Shown here piece by piece: positions 1 to 5,466 of a stretch of 7,089 bases of DNA (positions are counted from its first letter, which is position 1; every line of letters starts with the position of its first letter). The DNA is from Flavobacteriales bacterium CG18_big_fil_WC_8_21_14_2_50_32_9 (GTDB lineage Bacteria; Bacteroidota; Bacteroidia; Flavobacteriales_E; Vicingaceae), in NCBI GenBank assembly GCA_002770955.1, contig PCUH01000155.1, positions 1 to 7,089 of the forward strand. The letters are read 5' to 3'. The notes under the pieces were generated by a model. It saw only the letters and a list, made by a program, of their open reading frames with translations, had not been told where the DNA came from and searched no databases. A program made the translations under genes and the position numbers.

Positions 1-547
1 AGAATTGCCCGGCACTCCATTAATTGATGATGGAACGTATGAAATTCCACCTGTAACTTACCGAATTCCAGACAAACCAGCACCAAAAATAGAACGAACA
101 ACTCGTTTGTCGGCAACTGTTTTCAACGTAGTTCCTACCGACAAAACAGAACCAATAGAAGAAGAACCAATAGATGTAATAGTTAAACCTTTCGTTCCCG
201 ATTTTATTCCTGTTGAGCCTGAAGATCCAAATAAGACCTTCACTATTGTAGAAGATATGCCTGAATTCATTGGCGGTGAAATAGAAATGTTGCGTTATCT
301 GAAAATCAATACGAAATACCCTGAAATTGAAAAAAAATTAGGAAATCAAGGTACAGTTTGGGTAAGTTTTGTGGTTGGAAAAGATGGGAAAATTAAAAAC
401 ACTAAAATTGAGCGTGGAGTAAGTAAATACTTAGACGCAGAAGCCCTGAGAGTAATTAATGCAATGCCCGATTGGATTCCAGGTAAACAAAGAGGGAAAG
501 CAGTGAATGTATCTTTTAATCTACCCGTAAAATTTATATTAAAATAA
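1..547 (+). CDS. TonB-like energy transducer, C-terminal part (5' end outside window)
   Basis: The reading frame is open from the first bases of the window (first full codon at position 2) and stops with TAA at 545-547, so 181 C-terminal residues are visible. The TTG at position 5 lies inside an open frame and is not a convincing start. The first ~75 residues are rich in Pro, Glu, Thr and Val, as in the periplasm-spanning linker of TonB proteins. The last ~95 residues match a Bacteroidota TonB C-terminal domain: MPEFIGGE, then a helix with LKINTKYPEIEKKLG, the strands GTVWVSFVVGKDGKI, the DAEALRVINAMPDWIPG helix-turn, and a final strand ending in PVKFIL. Proteins of this family link inner-membrane proton-motive force (ExbB/ExbD) to outer-membrane TonB-dependent transporters. 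The N-terminal membrane anchor is not visible, so a fusion such as a BlaR1/M56 peptidase-TonB protein cannot be excluded. A strong hairpin follows 24 nt after the stop. Confidence 0.88.
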   Translation, partial: ELPGTPLIDDGTYEIPPVTYRIPDKPAPKIERTTRLSATVFNVVPTDKTEPIEEEPIDVIVKPFVPDFIPVEPEDPNKTFTIVEDMPEFIGGEIEMLRYLKINTKYPEIEKKLGNQGTVWVSFVVGKDGKIKNTKIERGVSKYLDAEALRVINAMPDWIPGKQRGKAVNVSFNLPVKFILK

Positions 548-571
548 ATTAATCATAAACAACTCTAAATA

Positions 572-605
572 AAAAAAAGGTTCTTTTATAAAAGAACCTT
601 TTTTT
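572..605 (+). terminator. Perfect palindromic Rho-independent terminator
   Basis: A 34-nt perfect palindrome centred between 588 and 589. The core AAGGTTC...GAACCTT is flanked by an A-run on the left and a T-run (599-605) on the right. It starts 24 nt after the TonB-like stop codon. Because A-tract and T-tract are symmetrical it could stop transcription from either strand, though no minus-strand gene reads into it here. Confidence 0.85.
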
Positions 606-624
606 ATACACAATACCCTATGTA

Positions 625-632
625 TAACTTTG
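625..632 (+). promoter_or_regulatory. Candidate Bacteroidota sigma-A -7 box (TAnnTTTG)
   Basis: TAACTTTG matches the Bacteroidota -7 consensus TAnnTTTG. It lies just after the upstream terminator and 67 nt before the ATG at 700, a sensible place for a promoter of the coiled-coil/mscL/DUF3078 gene group. No clear TTG -33 element is present at the expected spacing (only a T-run), so this rests on one box plus position. Confidence 0.5.
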
Positions 633-699
633 TTTTATCCTATTAAACATCAAAACAAATCCAATTAATTTTGACATTAAATTGTAATACCTATTTATT

Positions 700-1626
700 A
701 TGGAAAACAAAGAAATGACTTCATCAGTAACAAACTCAAAAGGAAACAAAACAAACAAGTTTTTAGTTGTGCTAATTGTTTTGCTTCTCTGTTTTTGCGG
801 ATATTTAATTTGGCAAAATTTAGAGCTTCAAAAATCAATTGAAACAGGAGAGATTGCTTACACAGAAGTTTCCACTGAGCGAAATCAAATTCAAACAGAG
901 TTGGAAGAAATGTTGGCAAAATATGAAGCCCTAGAAACCGACAATCAAGAATTAAGTGCTGAATTAGCTACCGAAAAAGAAAAAATAGAAGAATTATTAA
1001 AAAAAGCCAAAGGAAAAGATTGGACTATTCATCAACTTAAAAAAGAAACTGAATCGCTTCGGAAAATTATGCAGGGCTTTGTAGTACAAATTGATTCACT
1101 TAATCAACTCAACAATAAACTTACCGAAGAAAACAAGGTTGTTAAAACAAAACTTACCGATGAGCAACAAAAAACCAAAGAACTGGTAGATAAAAATGAA
1201 AACCTATCAGGCATTGTAACGGTTGCCTCCTATTTGAAAACGCAAGGATTAACGGCTTCGGGCATTAAGGTTAAAAGCGATAATACAGGAAAAGAAAGTG
1301 ATAGAGCTAAAAAAATTGACAAAATTAGAACTTCATTTACTTTACAAAAAAATACAATCACTATCCCAGGAAAAAAATGGATTTATGTACGCATTTTAAC
1401 TCCAGATGGTAGAGTGCTTTCAGAAAAAACAGACGATTCCAATAAATTTGATTTCAATGGGGTGAGAGGATTATATTCTGCCAAAAAAGAAATTGATTAC
1501 AAAAACGATGACATGAGTGTTACTATTGATTGGCTTAAAACCGATGAATTTCCTGTAGGCGAATACAATGTTGAGGTTTATGCTGATGGTGTGGATATAG
1601 GAAAAACAAAATTTTCTTTAAAATAA
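700..1626 (+). CDS. Membrane-anchored periplasmic coiled-coil protein, uncharacterised Bacteroidota family
   Basis: 308 residues with no enzymatic motif. The N-terminus is Lys-rich (K14, K17, K20) and is followed by one hydrophobic segment at about 21-38, giving an N-in topology with the bulk in the periplasm. Residues ~40-170 are a long coiled coil rich in Glu, Lys, Leu and Gln. After it comes a block, YLKTQGLTASGIKVKS then RAKKIDKIRTSFTL (about 178-215), and a beta-rich C-terminal domain (about 216-308: KWIYVRILTPDGRVL, GEYNVEVYADG, GKTKFSLK). I recall the block around GIKVKS...RAKKxDKIRxxFTL as recurrent in hypothetical Bacteroidota proteins, but know no function. The ATG at 700 is preceded by an AT-rich leader, and a candidate promoter lies 67 nt upstream. 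The next gene starts 51 nt downstream on the same strand with no terminator between. A structural or scaffolding role in the envelope is inference only. Confidence 0.85.
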   Translation: MENKEMTSSVTNSKGNKTNKFLVVLIVLLLCFCGYLIWQNLELQKSIETGEIAYTEVSTERNQIQTELEEMLAKYEALETDNQELSAELATEKEKIEELLKKAKGKDWTIHQLKKETESLRKIMQGFVVQIDSLNQLNNKLTEENKVVKTKLTDEQQKTKELVDKNENLSGIVTVASYLKTQGLTASGIKVKSDNTGKESDRAKKIDKIRTSFTLQKNTITIPGKKWIYVRILTPDGRVLSEKTDDSNKFDFNGVRGLYSAKKEIDYKNDDMSVTIDWLKTDEFPVGEYNVEVYADGVDIGKTKFSLK

Positions 1627-1677
1627 ATAGCTGTTAAATACTTTTTTGGAACACTTTCGCCAACAAAAAATAAAAAA

Positions 1678-2118
1678 ATGGGATTTATAAAAGAATTTAA
1701 AACATTTGCTGTAAAAGGAAATGTGCTCGACATGGCAGTAGGTATCATTATTGGTGGTGCTTTCGGTAAAATAGTTTCCTCATTTGTAAGCGATGTAGTA
1801 ATGCCTCCAATAGGAGTTTTACTGGGCGGTGTTGATTTTAAAGATTTAAAAATAGTTATTAAAGAAGCTCAACCTGCCCTTATGGGAGGTACTAACGAAA
1901 TAGCAGCAGCAACCACCGAAGTAGCTCTAAATTATGGAGCTTTCATAAATACCATTATTGATTTTATAATTATTGCGTTTGCTGTTTTTATAATGGTTAA
2001 AGCAATGAATTATGCTAAAAAGAAAGAAGAAGCTGCCCCTGCAACAGTTGAGCCACCAAAAGCATCTAATGAAGAAGTTTTATTGTCTGAAATTAGAGAC
2101 CTTCTTAAAAGTAAATAA
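1678..2118 (+). CDS. mscL: Large-conductance mechanosensitive channel MscL
   Basis: 146 residues aligning with E. coli MscL (136 aa) over nearly the whole length. The N-terminal amphipathic segment MGFIKEFKTFAVKGNVLDMA and TM1 (about 15-44, VGIIIGGAFGKIVSS) align without gaps, and the gate-region Gly22 is conserved; the pore constriction Leu19 of E. coli is Met19 here. The IMPP-type turn is present as VMPP (41-44). TM2 is at about 89-109 (FINTIIDFIIIAFAVFIMV), and the C-terminal cytoplasmic helix EEVLLSEIRDLLK is intact. The periplasmic loop (about 50-87) is roughly 10 residues longer than in E. coli, with an Ala/Thr-rich insertion. The homopentameric inner-membrane channel opens under membrane tension to release solutes on hypo-osmotic shock. 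It lies 51 nt after the coiled-coil gene and 47 nt before the DUF3078 gene, consistent with co-transcription. Confidence 0.97.
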   Translation: MGFIKEFKTFAVKGNVLDMAVGIIIGGAFGKIVSSFVSDVVMPPIGVLLGGVDFKDLKIVIKEAQPALMGGTNEIAAATTEVALNYGAFINTIIDFIIIAFAVFIMVKAMNYAKKKEEAAPATVEPPKASNEEVLLSEIRDLLKSK

Positions 2119-2165
2119 TCAGTAACACCCTATCATTTAACAAGAACTTAGTTATTCTATAATTC

Positions 2166-3137
2166 ATGAAAAAAATTATTTATACATTTTTAATTCTATT
2201 AAATAGTCCGTTTTTTCAAGCACAAGTAATAGGAAAAGAATTAACCGAAGCAGAAAAAATGCTAAAAGTACAAGCAGCAGATACGTTAGATGGATGGAAA
2301 ACTGGTGGTTTATTTGGAGCAAACCTTTCTCAAGCAAGTTTTACTAACTGGTCTGCTGGTGGTGAAAATTCTATAGCAGTAAACAGTTTAATGAGTGTTT
2401 TTGCTAATTATAAAAAAGGAAAATCATCATGGGACAATACACTTCTTTTAGCCTATGGATTGTTAAAACAAGGAGAAAGAGGCTCAAGAAAAACAGACGA
2501 CAAAATTGATTTTATGTCGAAATATGGTTACAAAGCTTCTGAAAGATGGTTTTATGCTGGGTTAATAAATTTTAAGACTCAATTTTATGAAGGATATAAT
2601 TACCCTGATGATTCCACTAAAATTTCCAACTTTTTAGCTCCTGCTTATGGGTTGATTTCTATAGGTATGGATTATAAACCCCATAGCAATTTCACCTTGT
2701 TTTTATCTCCATTTACAGCACGACTAACCATAGTAAACGACCAATCGCTTGCTAATATGGGTGCTTTTGGAGTTACGGCTGCTGAATATGATGATTTTGG
2801 CGTGCTTACAAAAAAAGGTGAGAATTTCAGAGCAGAATATGGAGCTTATGTCCGAATGATGTATAAAAAAGATATTATGGAAAACATTAACTTAGAAACA
2901 AGGGTTGATTTCTTCTCTAATTATTCGGACGAACCAACACATGTTGATGTTAACTGGGAAGTCTTACTTGGTTTTAAAGTCAATAAATTTATCTCTGCAA
3001 CCTTATCTACTCAGCTAATTTATGATCATGACACAAAACTAGCGTTAGACAGAAATGGAGATGGAATAAATGAAGGTTCTGGGCCTAGAACTCAATTTAA
3101 AGAGATACTAGGAATAGGGTTGTCATATAAATTCTAA
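2166..3137 (+). CDS. DUF3078 family outer-membrane protein
   Basis: 323 residues. The N-terminus is a signal peptide: MKK, a hydrophobic core (I4-L12), and an F-Q-A site with probable cleavage after A19, leaving Q20. Residues 47-71 carry the DUF3078 signature, GGLFGANLSQASFTNWSAGG followed by ENSIA. The rest alternates aromatic and hydrophobic strands with polar turns (for example KYGYKASERWFYAGLINFKTQ, YGLISIGMDYKP, ISATLSTQLIYDHDTKLALD) and ends with SYKF, a C-terminal Phe typical of outer-membrane beta-barrels. The family is widespread in Bacteroidota and its function is unknown; an outer-membrane location is inferred. The ATG lies 47 nt after the mscL stop with no visible terminator or promoter between, so co-transcription is likely. 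A repeat element begins 2 nt after the stop and a strong terminator hairpin lies 165 nt after it. Confidence 0.9.
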   Translation: MKKIIYTFLILLNSPFFQAQVIGKELTEAEKMLKVQAADTLDGWKTGGLFGANLSQASFTNWSAGGENSIAVNSLMSVFANYKKGKSSWDNTLLLAYGLLKQGERGSRKTDDKIDFMSKYGYKASERWFYAGLINFKTQFYEGYNYPDDSTKISNFLAPAYGLISIGMDYKPHSNFTLFLSPFTARLTIVNDQSLANMGAFGVTAAEYDDFGVLTKKGENFRAEYGAYVRMMYKKDIMENINLETRVDFFSNYSDEPTHVDVNWEVLLGFKVNKFISATLSTQLIYDHDTKLALDRNGDGINEGSGPRTQFKEILGIGLSYKF

Positions 3138-3139
3138 TT

Positions 3140-3264
3140 AGAGTTTGTTCAGAATGTCCGATTTATTCGTTATTCTCGAACTTCAAATCAGTCATGTACT
3201 TCAAGTAAACTCCTAATTTTCAGTTCATCGAAACCTCGAACTCGAACATTCTGACTCAAACTCT
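3140..3264 (-). repeat. MITE-like dispersed repeat, copy 1 (125 nt, terminal inverted repeats)
   Basis: The ends are imperfect inverted repeats: 3140-3161 (AGAGTTTGTTCAGAATGTCC...) and the reverse complement of 3242-3264 (AGAGTTTGAGTCAGAATGTT...) differ by two substitutions and one gap. In reverse complement the element aligns with the copy at 5278-5458: 45 of 49 bases agree over the first segment (3264-3216 against 5278-5326), the motif GACTGAT is shared near the centre, and the far end (AATAAATCG...ACAAAC) matches again. Between the arms sits a short imperfect palindrome, TACTTCAAGTA. No open reading frame of note and no clear target-site duplication. It starts 2 nt after the DUF3078 stop codon. 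Confidence 0.8.
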
Positions 3265-3302
3265 TACCTTTATGTACAGACACTAATTCACTTACTACTA
3301 AC

Positions 3303-3347
3303 AAAATAATAAAACCAATAAAAATTCTTATTGGTTTTATTATTTTT
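3303..3347 (+). terminator. 19-bp-stem Rho-independent terminator hairpin
   Basis: Perfect 19-bp inverted repeat: left arm 3303-3321 (AAAATAATAAAACCAATAA) and right arm 3328-3346, with a 6-nt AAATTC loop and a T-rich 3' side. The only GC pairs are the central CC/GG. It separates the DUF3078 transcript, with the repeat element in its 3' region, from the sigma-factor gene, so the sigma gene probably has its own promoter. Confidence 0.8.
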
Positions 3348-3361
3348 ACACCTTGGTGCAA

Positions 3362-3389
3362 GGCAACCGAAAAAAAGAAATCACGTCTA
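3362..3389 (+). promoter_or_regulatory. Candidate ECF-sigma-type (autoregulatory) promoter
   Basis: GGCAACC (3362-3368) and CGTCTA (3384-3389, inside CACGTCTAACC) are separated by 15 nt. An AAC-containing -35 and a CGTC-type -10 are hallmarks of ECF-sigma promoters, and ECF genes often regulate themselves. The -10 ends only 12 nt before the sigma-factor ATG, so the leader would be just a few nucleotides. A small inverted repeat, CCTTG-gtg-CAAGG (about 3352-3364), abuts the -35. No TAnnTTTG box is found between the terminator hairpin and the ATG. Confidence 0.5.
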
Positions 3390-3401
3390 ACCACAAAACC
3401 A

Positions 3402-3971
3402 ATGGATCAAGTTGATCAAGATAAATTAAATGACCTTGTTAAAGAGTGTCTTAAAGGTAACCGAAAAGCTCAAAAAGAGATTTACCAGTTATATTATGGT
3501 AAAATGATGAGTGTTTGTTACCGATACTGCAATAACAGGGATGATGCAAGAGATTTATTACAAGATGGTTTTTTGAAAGTTTTTAGTAATTTAAATAAGT
3601 ACGAATTTAAAGGTTCTTTAGAAGGTTGGATTAGAAGAATAATGGTAAATACGGCAATTGACTATTATCGGAAAAACAAAGACGTTCATTTTGTTAATGA
3701 TGACGAAGGTTACATTCTAGATAATAACAATGCCGAAAGTGCTGATTCTATTTATAGCACATTTGGAGTAGAAATAATAATGGAAGCCATACAAGAACTA
3801 ACACCTGTTTATAAAACGGTATTCAATTTGTATGTAATGGAAGGCTATTCGCATAAAGAAATAGCTGAAGAATTAAACATAAATGAAGGAACTTCTAAAT
3901 CTAACTTAGCAAAAGCTAAACGAAATTTAAGAGACCTATTAGAAAATAAAAATGCCCAACAAAATGGATAA
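3402..3971 (+). CDS. ECF-type RNA polymerase sigma-70 factor
   Basis: 189 residues, the usual size of an ECF sigma factor with only regions 2 and 4. Region 2 spans about 22-93: the NRDDARDLLQDGFLKVF segment (45-61) is the core-binding part, and GWIRRIMVNTAIDYYRK (75-91) is the -10 recognition helix. A non-conserved acidic/Asn-rich linker (94-122) follows. Region 4 spans about 127-181, with LTPVYKTVFNLYVMEGYSHK leading into a helix-turn-helix (EIAEELNINEGTSKSNLAKAKRNL) that contacts the -35. It lies in the cytoplasm and directs RNA polymerase to a dedicated regulon. Its 3' end overlaps the next gene, a membrane protein with a short cytoplasmic N-terminus, the arrangement expected for a sigma/anti-sigma pair. 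A candidate ECF promoter directly upstream suggests autoregulation. The regulon cannot be inferred from this window. Confidence 0.95.
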   Translation: MDQVDQDKLNDLVKECLKGNRKAQKEIYQLYYGKMMSVCYRYCNNRDDARDLLQDGFLKVFSNLNKYEFKGSLEGWIRRIMVNTAIDYYRKNKDVHFVNDDEGYILDNNNAESADSIYSTFGVEIIMEAIQELTPVYKTVFNLYVMEGYSHKEIAEELNINEGTSKSNLAKAKRNLRDLLENKNAQQNG

Positions 3972-5259
3972 TTTTGATAAAATAATAAAAGACAAACTCG
4001 ATAGTTTTGATGTTCCTTTTAATGAAGCTCATTGGGCTGAAATGGACGCAAAACTTAACGCAGTAAAAACAGCAAAGCTGAAACAAAACATTTCTATAGC
4101 TGCATCTGTTGTTGCAATTGTTGCAATTTCAGCATACTTTTTATCTGTTTATTTGCCTACAGACAATGTTGTTAATAAAAATAACAATCCACTCGAGAAC
4201 AAAGAAATTAGTACAGATCAACATCATCAACAAACTAATGTTCTAAAAAACAAAAATCATACTAACGAAGAAACGCTTGAAAACAAAAAAGAAATTTTCA
4301 CTGAAAAAATAAGTGAAGAAGAAGTTATTAGTAATGATAATGATGTTATAGAAACTAATTCTAACCAAAATGGTGATGAAGAAACTTCCTTGCCAGAAAA
4401 TACCAACGAAAAAGAAACTAATAAAACATATACAAATACGCCTCAAGATACTGAAGAAGAAAAAATTAGTTTTGAAATTTTCGGCTCATCATTTTGTGAA
4501 GGTCAACAAGTAAGTTTTAAATCTTATGTTGATGGATATAATCTATCTTATAATTGGGAGTTTGGAGATGGAAACACATCCAACGAAGCACATCCTAAAC
4601 ATAGTTACAATGCAGATGGAATTTATGATGTTTCTCTTACTGTTTACAATGAAAAAACAAATAAAACCTCTACAAAAAAAATAGCAAATGCTATAACTAT
4701 ACTTCCAATTCCTAAAAAAGACTTTAGTTATACAGAACAATCATTGGTAAATGATAAAAATAAAATCATGTATCCATACACTACATTATTTGTTGAAGTT
4801 AAAAACATCAAAGCCTATGTTTGGGATGCTGGAAATGGAAAAATATCCACCAAATCTTCTCCCGAATTTTTATTTGAAAAAGCTGGGAATTATCCTGTAA
4901 AAGTTACTTTAACCCACCAATCTGGTTGCGAAGTAACCTTTGCTAAAACTATTGAAATTCAACAAGATGTTGATTTATTAGCTCCAACTGGATTTGTTCC
5001 AAACAGTAACATAAATGAAAATACTACTTTTATTCCTAAGGCATTATTAGGTTGGGATATTAAGTTTGAAATGGAAATTTCAGACAAGTCAGGAAACGAA
5101 ATCTACAGAACATCTGAAAGCACTAAACCTTGGAATGGAAAACTAAACAATACAGGTGCAATGCTTCCTGAAGACACTTATGTATGGAAAGTAGTTACTT
5201 ACGATGCTAAAGGATTAGCTCATACTCATTCTGGAACTATAAGATTAATGAATAAATAG
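3964..5259 (+). CDS. Membrane-spanning PKD-domain protein with CHU_C/T9SS-type C-terminus; probable anti-sigma/sensor partner
   Basis: 431 residues from the ATG at 3964, which overlaps the sigma-factor stop as ATGGATAA; an in-frame ATG at 3952 would add four residues. I prefer 3964 for the coupled overlap and the MDNFDKIIKDKL start. In order: a ~40-residue cytoplasmic segment with a helical FDVPFNEAHWAEMDAKL motif resembling short anti-sigma N-termini of Bacteroidota; one transmembrane segment (about 43-64) with Lys before it, so N-in; a hydrophilic Asn/Glu/Thr/Lys-rich linker (65-165); a PKD domain (about 170-246) with YNWEFGDGN; a second PKD-like domain (about 247-335) with VWDAGNG; and a C-terminal domain (about 338-431) with PTGFVPN, KFEMEISDKSGNEIYRT, PWNGKLNN and DTYVWKVVTYDAKG, like the CHU_C (gliding-motility-associated/type B T9SS) domain. 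The usual PNGDG turn is altered to PNSNI. No cleavable signal peptide is apparent. The anti-sigma role is inferred from context and topology. Confidence 0.88.
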   Translation: MDNFDKIIKDKLDSFDVPFNEAHWAEMDAKLNAVKTAKLKQNISIAASVVAIVAISAYFLSVYLPTDNVVNKNNNPLENKEISTDQHHQQTNVLKNKNHTNEETLENKKEIFTEKISEEEVISNDNDVIETNSNQNGDEETSLPENTNEKETNKTYTNTPQDTEEEKISFEIFGSSFCEGQQVSFKSYVDGYNLSYNWEFGDGNTSNEAHPKHSYNADGIYDVSLTVYNEKTNKTSTKKIANAITILPIPKKDFSYTEQSLVNDKNKIMYPYTTLFVEVKNIKAYVWDAGNGKISTKSSPEFLFEKAGNYPVKVTLTHQSGCEVTFAKTIEIQQDVDLLAPTGFVPNSNINENTTFIPKALLGWDIKFEMEISDKSGNEIYRTSESTKPWNGKLNNTGAMLPEDTYVWKVVTYDAKGLAHTHSGTIRLMNK

Positions 5260-5458
5260 AGTTTATCCATTTAGTCGAGAGTTTGGTTCAGAATGTTCGA
5301 GCTCGAGGTTTCGATGGACTGAAAATCATAGTCCCGATAGCTATCGGGATGACTGATATGAAAAAAGAGAATAACGAAGACTCGAACGAAGTGAGCTCAT
5401 AAAAACCTTTAAAAAACAATAAATTCGCTGAATAAATCGAACATTATGGACAAACGCT
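5258..5458 (+). repeat. MITE-like dispersed repeat, copy 2 (inverted relative to copy 1) with duplicated left end
   Basis: The main body is 5278-5458. Its left end (AGAGTTTGGTTCAGAATGTT...) and the reverse complement of its right end (5437-5458) agree at about 19 of 23 positions. The left 49 nt match copy 1 (3264-3216, reverse strand) at 45 positions. Compared with copy 1 it carries about 54 extra nt (5379-5432) between GAATAACGAA and TAAATCG, and a different central palindrome (5332-5349). A second, degenerate left end (AGAGTTTATCCATTTAGTCG, 5258-5277) lies in tandem just outside; its first two bases AG complete the TAG stop codon of the PKD gene. The 207-nt gap between the two convergent genes is almost entirely this element; no conventional hairpin/T-tract terminator was seen there. 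Confidence 0.75.
5332..5349. repeat. 18-bp perfect palindrome TCCCGATAGCTATCGGGA
   Basis: A perfect GC-rich palindrome (TCCCGATAG/CTATCGGGA) in an otherwise AT-rich intergenic region, at the centre of repeat copy 2. From memory this motif or close variants recurs between genes in many Bacteroidota genomes. It can form a stable hairpin in RNA from either strand but no T-tract follows it. It could act as a transcript-end stabiliser or weak bidirectional terminator between the convergent PKD and cystathionine beta-synthase genes. Confidence 0.8.
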
Positions 5459-5466
5459 AAATAAAA

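Noticed and set aside
58..270. Minus-strand open frame of 70 codons inside the TonB-like gene
   Set aside because: Antisense shadow of a well-supported coding frame; low-complexity Ser/Gly/Ile composition with no motif.
671..691. TTGACA followed by TAATAC, like an E. coli promoter
   Set aside because: Spacing is about 9 nt instead of 17, and Bacteroidota use different consensus boxes.
698..919. Minus-strand open frame of 73 codons at the start of the coiled-coil gene
   Set aside because: Antisense to the membrane anchor and coiled coil; no recognisable domain.
1639..1660. Possible promoter before mscL (ATACTTTTTTGG / ACACTTTCGCC)
   Set aside because: Neither string fits TAnnTTTG without extra or substituted bases; read-through from the upstream gene is simpler.
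3188..3394. Minus-strand open frame of 68 codons upstream of the sigma gene
   Set aside because: Runs through the repeat element, the terminator hairpin and the candidate promoter; composition is explained by those structures.
4243..4740. Two minus-strand open frames inside the PKD gene
   Set aside because: Phe/Ile/Cys-rich antisense shadows of the Asn/Lys/Glu-rich linker and first PKD domain.
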